Below, piece after piece: positions 26,132 to 35,460 of a DNA stretch of 64,000 bases. Below the pieces are notes generated by a model. It worked only from the letters and a program-made list of their open reading frames with translations. It searched no databases and was not told the DNA's origin. The DNA comes from Variovorax sp. 679 (GTDB lineage Bacteria; Pseudomonadota; Gammaproteobacteria; Burkholderiales; Burkholderiaceae_C). The DNA lies in assembly GCF_003952185.1 (NCBI RefSeq), contig NZ_RXFS01000013.1, positions 1-64,000 of the forward strand. The letters run 5' to 3'. Both the position numbers and the translations under genes were made by a program. The stretch's first letter is position 1. Every line of letters begins with the position of its first letter.

Positions 26132-27091
26132 ATGGACCGGATGACCAGCCTGCGGGTGTTTCGCGAAGTGGTGGAGGCCGGCAGCTTCGTCGCGGCGGCC
26201 GACCGACTGGGCATGTCGCCGCCGATGGCCAGCAAGCATGTGGCGCAGCTCGAGAAATCGCTCGGCGCGCGGCTGCTGCACCGCTCCAGTCGCCACCTGA
26301 GCCTGACCGAGGCCGGCACCGCCTGGTACGAGCAGAGCCGTCGCGCGCTCGACCTGCTCGACGCGGCCGAAGCCGCCATCGGCCAGACCAACGACACGCC
26401 GCGCGGCCAGCTCAAGGTGAGCGCGCCCGTGTGGTGCGCCACGCCGCGCTTCGCCCGGGTGCTGGCCGACTACCGCGAGAAGTACCCGGAAGTGCTGGTC
26501 GACATGCACCTGGAAAACCGCAAGGTCGATCTCGCTGCCGACGGCTACGACCTGGCCTTGCGCGCCACGCAGGAGCCCTCTCCCGCCCTGATCGCCCGGC
26601 CGCTGTGCCGCGTGCCCTTCTTCCTCGCCGGCACGCCGGCCTACCTGGAGCGCATGGGCGACGTGCCCGCGGTGCCGGCCGATCTCGCGAAGCTGGGCGC
26701 CATCGTGCCGAGCTACGTGAACCTGGACAACCTCGCGCTCAAGGGGCCGGGCGGGCGGATGTTTCCGCTGCGGCTGGTGCCGGCCATGCGCTCCGACGAC
26801 ACCACGCTCACGCTGCACGCGGTGCGCGCGGACATGGGCATCGCCTACATGCCGACGTGGCTGATCGACGACGACATCGCGCAGGGCCGGCTGGTGCGGC
26901 TGCTGCCCGAGTTCGAGGCCACGCCCGTCACGCTCTTCGCGGTGTACACCAGCAGGCAGTACATGTCGCCCAAACTGCGTACTTTCATCGACTTCCTGGG
27001 CGAGCGGCTCGGCGGCATGGAGCCCGCTGAAGGCTTCCTGAAGAACGCACCTTTTCGGGGCAAGGTCATGCATGCACGGCTAAAGTCCTGA
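26132..27091 (+). CDS. LysR-type regulator of the dioxygenase gene
   Basis: 319 residues from the ATG at 26132, which has AAGGACG upstream. The helix-turn-helix is standard (MTSLRVFREVVEAGSFVAAA, then MSPPMASKHVAQLEKSLGARLL). Effector-domain signature RGQLKVSAPV is near 91 and IAYMPTWLIDDDI near 243. The family closest in style is the group that controls quinone- or aldehyde-detoxifying enzymes. It is divergent from the YgiD-like gene, and the ABC exporter gene begins 21 bases after its stop. Confidence 0.9.
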   Translation: MDRMTSLRVFREVVEAGSFVAAADRLGMSPPMASKHVAQLEKSLGARLLHRSSRHLSLTEAGTAWYEQSRRALDLLDAAEAAIGQTNDTPRGQLKVSAPVWCATPRFARVLADYREKYPEVLVDMHLENRKVDLAADGYDLALRATQEPSPALIARPLCRVPFFLAGTPAYLERMGDVPAVPADLAKLGAIVPSYVNLDNLALKGPGGRMFPLRLVPAMRSDDTTLTLHAVRADMGIAYMPTWLIDDDIAQGRLVRLLPEFEATPVTLFAVYTSRQYMSPKLRTFIDFLGERLGGMEPAEGFLKNAPFRGKVMHARLKS

Positions 27092-27112
27092 GCACTCCGG
27101 GAGACACCGCCC

Positions 27113-28969
<1,857 letters not shown>

Positions 28970-28976
28970 GCGGCCC

Positions 28977-29405
28977 TCAGGTCGGCAATGCGCCGGCCTC
29001 GTATTGCGCAACGAACTCCCCGCTCGGCGGGATCGGCTTGATGATGTCGATCAGCACGCCGTTCGGGTCGCGCGTGATGAAGTGGCGCTGCCCGAAGGCC
29101 TCGTCGCGCAGCGGCAGCAGGATCGGCAGGCCGGCGGCCTTCAGCCGGTCGTGCACCGCATCAGGGTCGTCCACCTCGAAGTTCAGCAGCGTGCCGCCCG
29201 CCACCTGTCCGCGCGCGGCGGCCGGAATGGTTTCGTGCCGGCCGTCGAGCACGGCGAGGTTCACCGAGGGCTCGTCCGCCAGTTGCAGGTGCACGTACCA
29301 GTCGCTGGTGAAGAGCGGCGCAAAGCCGAAGTGCGTCTTGTAGAAATCCGCGGTTCCTGCAACGTCGTTGGTCATGAGAACGGGGTAGTAGCTCGTCACT
29401 TTCAC
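28977..29405 (-). CDS. VOC/glyoxalase-fold protein
   Basis: 142 residues from GTG 29405, which has AAAGGA just upstream; an in-frame ATG at 29420 would add five residues but would sit two bases from the upstream operator with no room for a ribosome site. The VOC pattern is present: [20 protein letters not shown] at the start, [17 protein letters not shown] in the middle, and [16 protein letters not shown] near the end with the metal-type Glu/His replaced in part. These small proteins are often dioxygenases, isomerases or drug-binding proteins. It faces a TetR gene and is the likely target of that repressor. Confidence 0.87.
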   Translation of the reverse strand: MKVTSYYPVLMTNDVAGTADFYKTHFGFAPLFTSDWYVHLQLADEPSVNLAVLDGRHETIPAAARGQVAGGTLLNFEVDDPDAVHDRLKAAGLPILLPLRDEAFGQRHFITRDPNGVLIDIIKPIPPSGEFVAQYEAGALPT

Positions 29406-29421
29406 GATGAGTCCTTTCATT

Positions 29422-29442
29422 TAACATACAGACTGCATGTAA
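29422..29442. promoter_or_regulatory. TetR operator 1 (imperfect palindrome)
   Basis: 21-base site centred on A29432, core ACAGACTGCATGTAA. It matches operator 2 at 18 of 21 positions and lies just before the VOC gene start, so a bound repressor would block that gene. Confidence 0.7.
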
Positions 29443-29454
29443 ATTGAATATAAC

Positions 29455-29475
29455 TTACAGACAGGCTGCATGTAA
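29455..29475. promoter_or_regulatory. TetR operator 2 (imperfect palindrome)
   Basis: 21-base site centred on G29465, core ACAGGCTGCATGTAA, ending one base before the TetR ATG. Centres of the two sites are 33 bases apart, about three helical turns, so dimers would sit on the same DNA face. It probably mediates autorepression. Confidence 0.7.
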
Positions 29476-30081
29476 ATGAGCAAGACCACATCGGCAACGG
29501 TCAGGACCAACCGCGAACGCACCGAGACCACGCGCCTCGCGCTGATCGAGGCGGCACGTGCCCTCTTCGTCGGCAAGGGCTACGGCGACACATCCACGCC
29601 GGAGATCGCGCTCGCGGCGGGCATCACGCGCGGCGCGCTGTACCACCACTTCACCGACAAGCGCGACCTGTTCCGGCAGGTGCTGTTGCGCGAGGGCCAG
29701 GCCGTGGCCGCCGACATCGAGGCGGCCGCGCCCGAGCAGCTCGCGCCGCGCGAGGCCCTGCTCGAAGGCAGCAAGGCCTACCTGAACGCGATGACGGCGC
29801 CGGGCCGCACGCGGCTGCTGCTGATCGACGGGCCCGCGGTGCTGGGCATGGAAGAAATCGTTGCCATGGACAACGCGACTTCGGCCGCCTCGCTTCGCGA
29901 AGGGCTGGCGCGCGCGGGCGTTGGCAAGGACGAGGCGTCGCTCGACGCGCTCACCCCGCTGCTCGCGGCTGCCTTCGACCGGGCCGCGCTGGCCATCGAC
30001 GCGGGCGCGAACCTGGAGGAAACCCGCGCGGCAATGCTGTGGCTGCTGGAACGCACGCTCGGCCCGGCCCGGAAGCGCTGA
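29476..30081 (+). CDS. TetR family repressor
   Basis: 201 residues. The N-terminal helix-turn-helix is typical (RLALIEAARALFVGKGYGD, then TPEIALAAGITRGALYHHFTDKRDLFR at about 38-64). The C-terminal part is the ligand-binding helical domain. The start codon directly abuts a predicted operator, and no ribosome site is visible, so translation may be leaderless or weak. It faces the VOC gene across 70 bases that hold two matching operators. The ligand is unknown. Confidence 0.92.
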   Translation: MSKTTSATVRTNRERTETTRLALIEAARALFVGKGYGDTSTPEIALAAGITRGALYHHFTDKRDLFRQVLLREGQAVAADIEAAAPEQLAPREALLEGSKAYLNAMTAPGRTRLLLIDGPAVLGMEEIVAMDNATSAASLREGLARAGVGKDEASLDALTPLLAAAFDRAALAIDAGANLEETRAAMLWLLERTLGPARKR

Positions 30082-30209
30082 CGATGCGGGACATGTCGTG
30101 GGGCGATGCTTCGCACGCGCCTACAACGCCCGCCGCCTCCTGCCGACAGTGCCGCCGCGAAGGCGGCGCAATGCTGGACTCGTCTTCAACACAGCAGAGG
30201 AGTCCCCGC

Positions 30210-30284
30210 GTGAATTCCATCATCTACATCGTCGGCCTGGTCGTGGTCGTGGTGGCCGTGCTTTCGTTCTTCGGCCTTCGCTAG
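30210..30284 (+). CDS. 24-residue single-span membrane peptide
   Basis: GTG start preceded by AGAGGAG at 8 to 9 bases, an excellent ribosome site. The peptide is 24 residues: MNSIIYIVGLV, a run of valines, then LSFFGLR. It is one hydrophobic segment with a C-terminal Arg, as in known small membrane proteins. A strong hairpin follows 20 bases after the stop. From memory, similar peptides occur in other Comamonadaceae genomes, but I could not check this. Function unknown. It is preceded by a GC hairpin at 30151-30167. Confidence 0.6.
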   Translation: MNSIIYIVGLVVVVVAVLSFFGLR

Positions 30285-30303
30285 GTCCATGCGCATCCCA
30301 CGA

Positions 30304-30327
30304 AACGGGGCCCTTCGCGGCCCCGTT
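30304..30327 (+). terminator. Hairpin terminator after the small membrane peptide
   Basis: Perfect 9-base stem AACGGGGCC / GGCCCCGTT with the loop CTTCGC. The following bases (CCTCAT) are not a strong T-run, so termination strength is uncertain. Confidence 0.6.
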
Positions 30328-30427
30328 CCTCATCGTGGCCCGCCGGAATGTGCGGGGCATAATTTGCGCGCCCCCGCACCACGCGGGGCCTCATTGAGCG
30401 ACAACGACTGGCTGCGAAGGGAACCTG

Positions 30428-31804
30428 TTGACCAACACCGCGCTGCGAGAACCTGCCTTCCCGGATGCGGTGATCACCGAGGCGATCCGATGGACCGAGC
30501 AGAACGGTCCGCTCGACGACGCGCAGGCCCTGCGCCTGGCCTCTTCCCGCGCAGCCGATGCGCATGGACAGATCACCGAACGCGCGCTGCTGCTCGGCGA
30601 GCGCATCGGCCTTCAACCTGAACTCGCGCGCGCCCGGCAATGGGCACCCTGGGTGCTGCTCGGGCTCGCGGCGCTGATCGTGGTTGCGGGCCTCGGGCTG
30701 GCGGGCAACGTGGTCGGCGGCGGCGAGCGCCACATCAACGTGATCGTCGCGCTCGCGAGCCTGCTGGGCCTGCATGCGCTCACGCTGGTGCTGTGGCTCG
30801 CCGGCCTGTGGCTGCCGCTCGGCTCGTTCAACACCGCATCGCTCGGCTGGATCTGGCTGTCGCTCACCGCGCGCGTGGCGGGCGGCAAGCGCGGACAGGC
30901 GCCGACGCTGGTGCGCGCGGCCACGGGCCTGCTGTCGCGCGCGAAGCTGCTGCCATGGGCCTTCGGACTCGTGAGCCACGGCATCTGGTCGCTGTCGTTC
31001 GCGGTGGTGCTGGCCGCGATGCTCTTCGCGCTCGCATTCCGCAGCTACACGCTGAGCTGGGAGACGACGATCCTCGATCCGGAGTTCTTCGTGCGCGCCG
31101 TGCAGGCGCTGGGCTGGGCGCCCGCGAAGCTCGGCTTTCCCGTGCCCGATGCCGCCACCGTGCTGGCCGCTTCACCCGGCGCCGCAGGCCAGCGCACGTG
31201 GGCGCTGTGGCTCACCGGCTGCATCGTCGTCTACGGATTGCTGCCGCGCCTTGTGCTCGTGCTTCTCAGCGCAGCCGTCCTGCGCAGCCGCCGCAAGGCC
31301 CTGCAGCCAGACTGGCACGAGCCCTACTACCGCAAGCTGCTGGCCCGCTTCGCCGCGATGGCGCCGGCGGCCATCGTCGACGCCGATCCGGGCCGCCTGC
31401 GTGGCGCCATGCCCGCGAGCCTGCCGGCCTCGCAACTGCGGGACACCCTCTTCGTCGTCGGCTTCGAATTACCGCCCGACATGCCCTGGCCCCCGGCCGC
31501 GCTCCCCGCCGACCTCGCGGCGCAGGCGCAGCGCATCGACGGAAGCGCCCCAGCGCGCCGTGCCCTGCTCGACCAGTTGGCCCAGGCCCGTCCGCGCACC
31601 GTGCTGCTCGTCTGCCACGCCGCATCCAGCCCCGACCGCGGCACCGAGCGCTTCCTGCGCGAAGTGCTGATGCATTGCGGCGAATGCCGCCTGTGGCTCG
31701 CCGATGCGCCCAGCACTGCCGCCGCGCAACGCTGGCTCGACTGGCTGCAGGACACCGGCCTGGAGCGCATCACCGCCAGCGACCGCCTGGACATTGCCCC
31801 ATGA
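30428..31804 (+). CDS. DUF2868 membrane protein
   Basis: 458 residues from TTG 30428, with GAAGGGAAC just upstream. The family signature is a soluble N-terminus followed by several membrane segments (about 75-95, 105-132, 185-205, 258-285) and a C-terminal soluble part. Conserved text includes RARQWAPWVLLGLAAL and SWETTILDPEFFV. DUF2868 genes are nearly always followed by the DUF3482 GTPase gene, as here, with an ATGA overlap. It probably anchors or serves the GTPase at the inner membrane; no biochemical function is established. Confidence 0.85.
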   Translation: MTNTALREPAFPDAVITEAIRWTEQNGPLDDAQALRLASSRAADAHGQITERALLLGERIGLQPELARARQWAPWVLLGLAALIVVAGLGLAGNVVGGGERHINVIVALASLLGLHALTLVLWLAGLWLPLGSFNTASLGWIWLSLTARVAGGKRGQAPTLVRAATGLLSRAKLLPWAFGLVSHGIWSLSFAVVLAAMLFALAFRSYTLSWETTILDPEFFVRAVQALGWAPAKLGFPVPDAATVLAASPGAAGQRTWALWLTGCIVVYGLLPRLVLVLLSAAVLRSRRKALQPDWHEPYYRKLLARFAAMAPAAIVDADPGRLRGAMPASLPASQLRDTLFVVGFELPPDMPWPPAALPADLAAQAQRIDGSAPARRALLDQLAQARPRTVLLVCHAASSPDRGTERFLREVLMHCGECRLWLADAPSTAAAQRWLDWLQDTGLERITASDRLDIAP

Positions 31805-33222
31805 CGCAGCAGCAGCAACCCATCCGCATCGCCGTCGTCGGCCACACCAACGCGGGCAAGACCTCGCTGCTGCGCACGCTCACGCGTCGCGTCGACTTCG
31901 GCGAGGTGTCGCAGCGCCCCGGCACGACGCGCCATGTCGAGTCGGCCGATCTCGACGTGAACGGTGAAGCCGCCGTTCGCTTCTTCGACACGCCCGGTCT
32001 GGAAGACGCCGTCGCATTGCGCGAGCACCTCGCCGGCTTCGACGCGCAGGCGACGCCTCCGGAGCGCATCCGCCAGTTCCTGCGGGGCCCCGAGGCCCAC
32101 GGCGTGTTCGAGCAGGAGGCCAAGGTGCTGCGCACCATGCTCGACATCGACGCCGCCTTCCTGGTCATCGACGTGCGCGAGCCGGTGCTGCCCAAGTTCC
32201 GCGACGAAATAGAGCTGCTCAACTCCTGCGCGCGCCCCGTTCTGCCGGTGCTGAATTTCGTGCGCGACGCCGCGAGCCGCGAGCCGGCATGGAAGGAACT
32301 GCTCTCGGCCTACGGCCTGCACGTGCAGGTGCGCTTCGATGCGGCGGCGCCCTTCGTCGGCGCCGAGCAGGACCTGTACGACGACCTTGCCACGCTGCTG
32401 CGCGATCGCCGCGAGCTGCTGCGCGGCGTCGTCGATGCGCTGGCCGCCGAAGCTGCCGAGCGCCGGCAGTCGGCATGCACGCGCATCGCCGCCCTGCTGG
32501 TCGATGCCGCCGCGGTGCGGCGCACGGTGTCGTCCACCGAATTCGCCGACGAGGCACGCCGCAAGACGCTCGTCGCCGCGCTGCGGAAGGCAGTGTTCGA
32601 CAAGGCCCAGCGCTGCACCGACGACCTGCTCGCGCTCTACGGCTTTCGCCAGGGCGATGCGGACGAAGCACCCTTGCCGATCATCGAAGGCCGCTGGACG
32701 CTCGATTTCTTCAGCCCCGAGGCCATGAAGGACGCGGGCCTGCGCCTCGGCAAGGGCGCGGTCATCGGTGCCGCGGTGGGCGTGGTGGCCGACCTGGCCG
32801 TGGCCGGCATCTCGCTCGGCGCGGGCGCGGCGCTCGGCGGTGCCATCGGCGGTGCGGTGTCGCAAGGCTGGGGGCCGCTGGGCCGCAAGCTGGCCAACAA
32901 GCTGCGCGACGTGCACGAGCTCACGGTGGAAGACGGCGTGCTGTTCACGCTGGTCGCGTGGCAGCTGAAGCTCACGCAGGCGCTGGAGCAGCGCGGCCAT
33001 GCGGCCACGCAGCGCATCGCCGCCGAGTCGCCCAGGGACGGCGACGCTCCCACGCGGGCCGCAGCAGCCGCAGTGCGCGATGCGCAACCGGCGCGCAACC
33101 ATCCCGAGTGGGAGGCCGGCGGCATCGCCACGCGCAGCTTCTGGCGCCCGTCGCCGCAGCGCGAGGCGCTGGTGGCTGAGCTGTCGGTGGCGCTGCAGCG
33201 CGCCTTCGTCGAAACGCCCTAG
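31801..33222 (+). CDS. DUF3482-type GTPase with glycine-zipper segment
   Basis: 473 residues. GTP-binding motifs: G1 GHTNAGKT at 14-21, G2 RPGTTR at 39-44, and G3 DTPG at 63-66. The G4 position reads NFVRD instead of NKxD. A glycine/alanine-rich stretch at about 318-356 looks like a membrane-inserting glycine zipper. The family is the Era/EngA-like group paired with DUF2868. The start overlaps the DUF2868 stop by 4 bases. The role may be in membrane or envelope stress; this is inference. The 3' end overlaps the convergent TRAP gene by 4 bases. Confidence 0.87.
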   Translation: MTQQQQPIRIAVVGHTNAGKTSLLRTLTRRVDFGEVSQRPGTTRHVESADLDVNGEAAVRFFDTPGLEDAVALREHLAGFDAQATPPERIRQFLRGPEAHGVFEQEAKVLRTMLDIDAAFLVIDVREPVLPKFRDEIELLNSCARPVLPVLNFVRDAASREPAWKELLSAYGLHVQVRFDAAAPFVGAEQDLYDDLATLLRDRRELLRGVVDALAAEAAERRQSACTRIAALLVDAAAVRRTVSSTEFADEARRKTLVAALRKAVFDKAQRCTDDLLALYGFRQGDADEAPLPIIEGRWTLDFFSPEAMKDAGLRLGKGAVIGAAVGVVADLAVAGISLGAGAALGGAIGGAVSQGWGPLGRKLANKLRDVHELTVEDGVLFTLVAWQLKLTQALEQRGHAATQRIAAESPRDGDAPTRAAAAAVRDAQPARNHPEWEAGGIATRSFWRPSPQREALVAELSVALQRAFVETP

Positions 33223-34205
33223 TTCGTCAGCGCCTGCAGCCGCGCGTAGTCGCCCGGCCGCGCCCCGAGTTGCTCGGGCGTGGAGCGCTTGACGACCCGC
33301 TCCAGGAAAAGCTGCCGGTTGGCCGGCGACACGGTCATGCCCTTGTCGCGCAGGAACTTCTCGTCTTCCAACTCGCCGGCGATCACGCCGACGTTGGTCC
33401 ACTTCGCGGTTTCGACCAGCACCTTCTCCACCATCGTCTGCTGCTGCGGCGTCAGCTTGCCCCACGCGGCCTTGCCGATGACGACGCCCAGCGTGTCGTA
33501 GACGTGCGCCGTGAGCAGCACGTACTTCTGCACTTCGTAGAGCTTCTTCGACTTGACGATGTCCAGCGGGTTTTCCTGCGCCTCCACCTCGTTCTTCTTG
33601 AGCGAGCCGTAGAGGCTCATGAAGGGCAGCGTCACCGGCTTGGCGTCGAGCGCGGTGGCGAAGAGCTGGTAGGCCGCGGCGGCGGGTACGTACAGGCGCA
33701 GGTCGCGGAAGTCCTCGGGCCTGGCCAGCGGCTTCGCCGAAGTGACCTGGCGCGCACCGTAGTAGACGGAAGCGACCATGCGGTTGCCGCTCTTCTCGTT
33801 GTAGCCCTTCATCAGCTCGGCCAGCAGCGGGCTCGCCAGGTACTTGCGCATGTGGTCGAGGTCCTTGAAGGCGAAGGGATAGCTCCCCAGGCTCAGCGGC
33901 GGATAGCCCTCGGCCAGCGTGGCCTGCCCGACGTAGGCGATCTGCACCGAGTCGTTCGCCAGCATCAGCGGAAAGTCGCCCTCCTGCCCCAGCCTGGAGG
34001 ACGGCACCACTTCGATCTTGATCTTGCCGTCGGACTGCTCGGCGATCTTGCGCGCCGCCAGTTCGGCCTGCTGGTGGAAGATGCTCGTGGGCTCGTAGAC
34101 ATGGCCCCACTTGAACTGCAGGACCTGGGCATGAGCGGGCACCGCTGCGGCGAGCGCCACGCAAAAAAGAAGACCGGCGCGGCGCCACGGCAACAAGCTT
34201 TTCAT
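33219..34205 (-). CDS. TRAP transporter DctP-type solute receptor
   Basis: 328 residues with a signal peptide (LLFCVALAAAVPAHAQ). DctP family features are FKWGHVYEPTSIFHQQAE at the start, GKIKIEVVPSSRLGQEGDF, and the conserved Arg segment DFRDLRLYVPAAAAYQ. These bind carboxylates in the periplasm. No DctQ or DctM membrane genes are adjacent, so it is an orphan receptor or borrows a membrane unit encoded elsewhere. It is separated by 196 bases from the divergent DUF1772 gene. Confidence 0.9.
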   Translation of the reverse strand: MKSLLPWRRAGLLFCVALAAAVPAHAQVLQFKWGHVYEPTSIFHQQAELAARKIAEQSDGKIKIEVVPSSRLGQEGDFPLMLANDSVQIAYVGQATLAEGYPPLSLGSYPFAFKDLDHMRKYLASPLLAELMKGYNEKSGNRMVASVYYGARQVTSAKPLARPEDFRDLRLYVPAAAAYQLFATALDAKPVTLPFMSLYGSLKKNEVEAQENPLDIVKSKKLYEVQKYVLLTAHVYDTLGVVIGKAAWGKLTPQQQTMVEKVLVETAKWTNVGVIAGELEDEKFLRDKGMTVSPANRQLFLERVVKRSTPEQLGARPGDYARLQALTN

Positions 34206-34401
34206 CGACTCTCCCTCGGGTTGAAAACAGTCCGGCCGTATGCAAGATCGGCGCCATGGCTGCGGGCGGACACCGGGCGAATTCGTCCGGCGCGGGAATC
34301 GTAAGGATTTGATACAAACATCGGGAGCGGGTTTGCCCGACTCCAGCCCGCGCGCCTACGATGCCTGCCCACCAGACCACCAGAACCGGAGGAGACCCCG
34401 C

Positions 34402-34911
34402 ATGTCGTTCCTGAATGCCTACCTGCTTCCGCTCACCGTGCTCGCCGCCCTCGGATCGGGCCTCATCGCGGGCCTGTTCTTCGCCTTCTCGAACACGATC
34501 ATGAAAGCGCTCTCGCGCATGCCGCCCGAGCAGGGCATGGCCGCGATGCAGCACATCAACGTCGTCATCCTCAACCCGGTGTTCCTGGGCGTCTTCGTGG
34601 GCACCGCGCTGCTGGGCGTGGTGCTGGGGCTGCGGGCGGTGCTGGCGCCTGCCGGCTGGACCTCGGTCTGGCTCATCGTGGGCGCGCTCGCTTATGTGGT
34701 GGGCTCGTTCGCGCTGACGCGCATCGTCAACGTGCCGATGAACGACGCGCTTGCGCGGGCCGACGCCACCGCGGCCGTCGCCGCGGTGCAGTGGCCGGCG
34801 TATGTGGAGCCTTGGCTGCGCTGGAACCATGTGCGCACGGTGGCTTCCATTGCCGCCACGCTGTCGTTCACTCTGGCCGCGATTCAACTTGGCCGTGCGA
34901 CTGCACCATGA
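34402..34911 (+). CDS. DUF1772 (anthrone-oxygenase-like) membrane protein
   Basis: 169 residues with four membrane segments (about 8-30, 52-75, 85-105, 143-163). GGAGGAG precedes the ATG at good spacing. The pattern [17 protein letters not shown] with [11 protein letters not shown] is typical of DUF1772 proteins, whose fungal relatives oxidise anthrones. The bacterial role is unknown. The stop overlaps the macrodomain start (ATGA), so the two are co-translated. Confidence 0.87.
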   Translation: MSFLNAYLLPLTVLAALGSGLIAGLFFAFSNTIMKALSRMPPEQGMAAMQHINVVILNPVFLGVFVGTALLGVVLGLRAVLAPAGWTSVWLIVGALAYVVGSFALTRIVNVPMNDALARADATAAVAAVQWPAYVEPWLRWNHVRTVASIAATLSFTLAAIQLGRATAP

Positions 34912-35414
34912 CAGCCACACTGCGTGCCATCCGCGCCGACATCACGACGCTGCAGGTCGACGCCATCGTCAACGCCGCCAACTCCTCGCTGCTCGGCGGC
35001 GGTGGCGTGGACGGCGCGATCCACCGCGCGGCCGGGCCCGAGCTGGTGCATGAATGCCGGCTGCTGGGCGGGTGCAAGACGGGCGATGCGAAGCTCACGA
35101 AGGGCTATCGCCTGCCCGCGCGCTTCATCATTCACACGGTCGGCCCGGTGTGGCGCGGCGGCGAATCGGGCGAGCCCGAGCTGCTCGCGTCGTGCTACCG
35201 GCGCTCGATGGCGCTGGCCGCCGCGCAAGGTGTGCGCAGCATCGCGTTTCCGAGCATCAGCACCGGCATCTACGGCTACCCCGTCGAGCTGGCGGCGAAG
35301 GTTACCGTAGACACCGTGCGCGAGGCATTGGCGGGCACCACGACAGTGGAAGAAGTCGTCTTCTGCTGCTTCTCGCCGGGCGACCTCGCGGTCTACGAGG
35401 CGGCGCTGGCCTAA
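34908..35414 (+). CDS. Macrodomain protein, O-acetyl-ADP-ribose deacetylase type
   Basis: 168 residues, a single macrodomain. The ADP-ribose loop [19 protein letters not shown] is at about 21-39, then [22 protein letters not shown] and the second loop [10 protein letters not shown]. This matches the YmdB/MacroD group that hydrolyses O-acetyl-ADP-ribose or removes ADP-ribose from acidic residues. The ATG overlaps the DUF1772 stop by 4 bases. The pairing with a membrane oxygenase-like protein is not explained. Confidence 0.92.
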   Translation: MTATLRAIRADITTLQVDAIVNAANSSLLGGGGVDGAIHRAAGPELVHECRLLGGCKTGDAKLTKGYRLPARFIIHTVGPVWRGGESGEPELLASCYRRSMALAAAQGVRSIAFPSISTGIYGYPVELAAKVTVDTVREALAGTTTVEEVVFCCFSPGDLAVYEAALA

Positions 35415-35460
35415 CGCAAGCGCCACCTGCAAAAAACATCCACAACGAGCCCCACACCCC

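Noticed and set aside
30151-30167. GCCGCC/GGCGGC hairpin after the TetR gene as a terminator
   Set aside because: No T-run follows, and such short GC stems are common in this base composition.
31327-34920. 1197-codon open frame on the minus strand opposite DUF2868, the GTPase and other genes
   Set aside because: It crosses several well-supported genes in both directions, shows no domain, and has low-complexity text.
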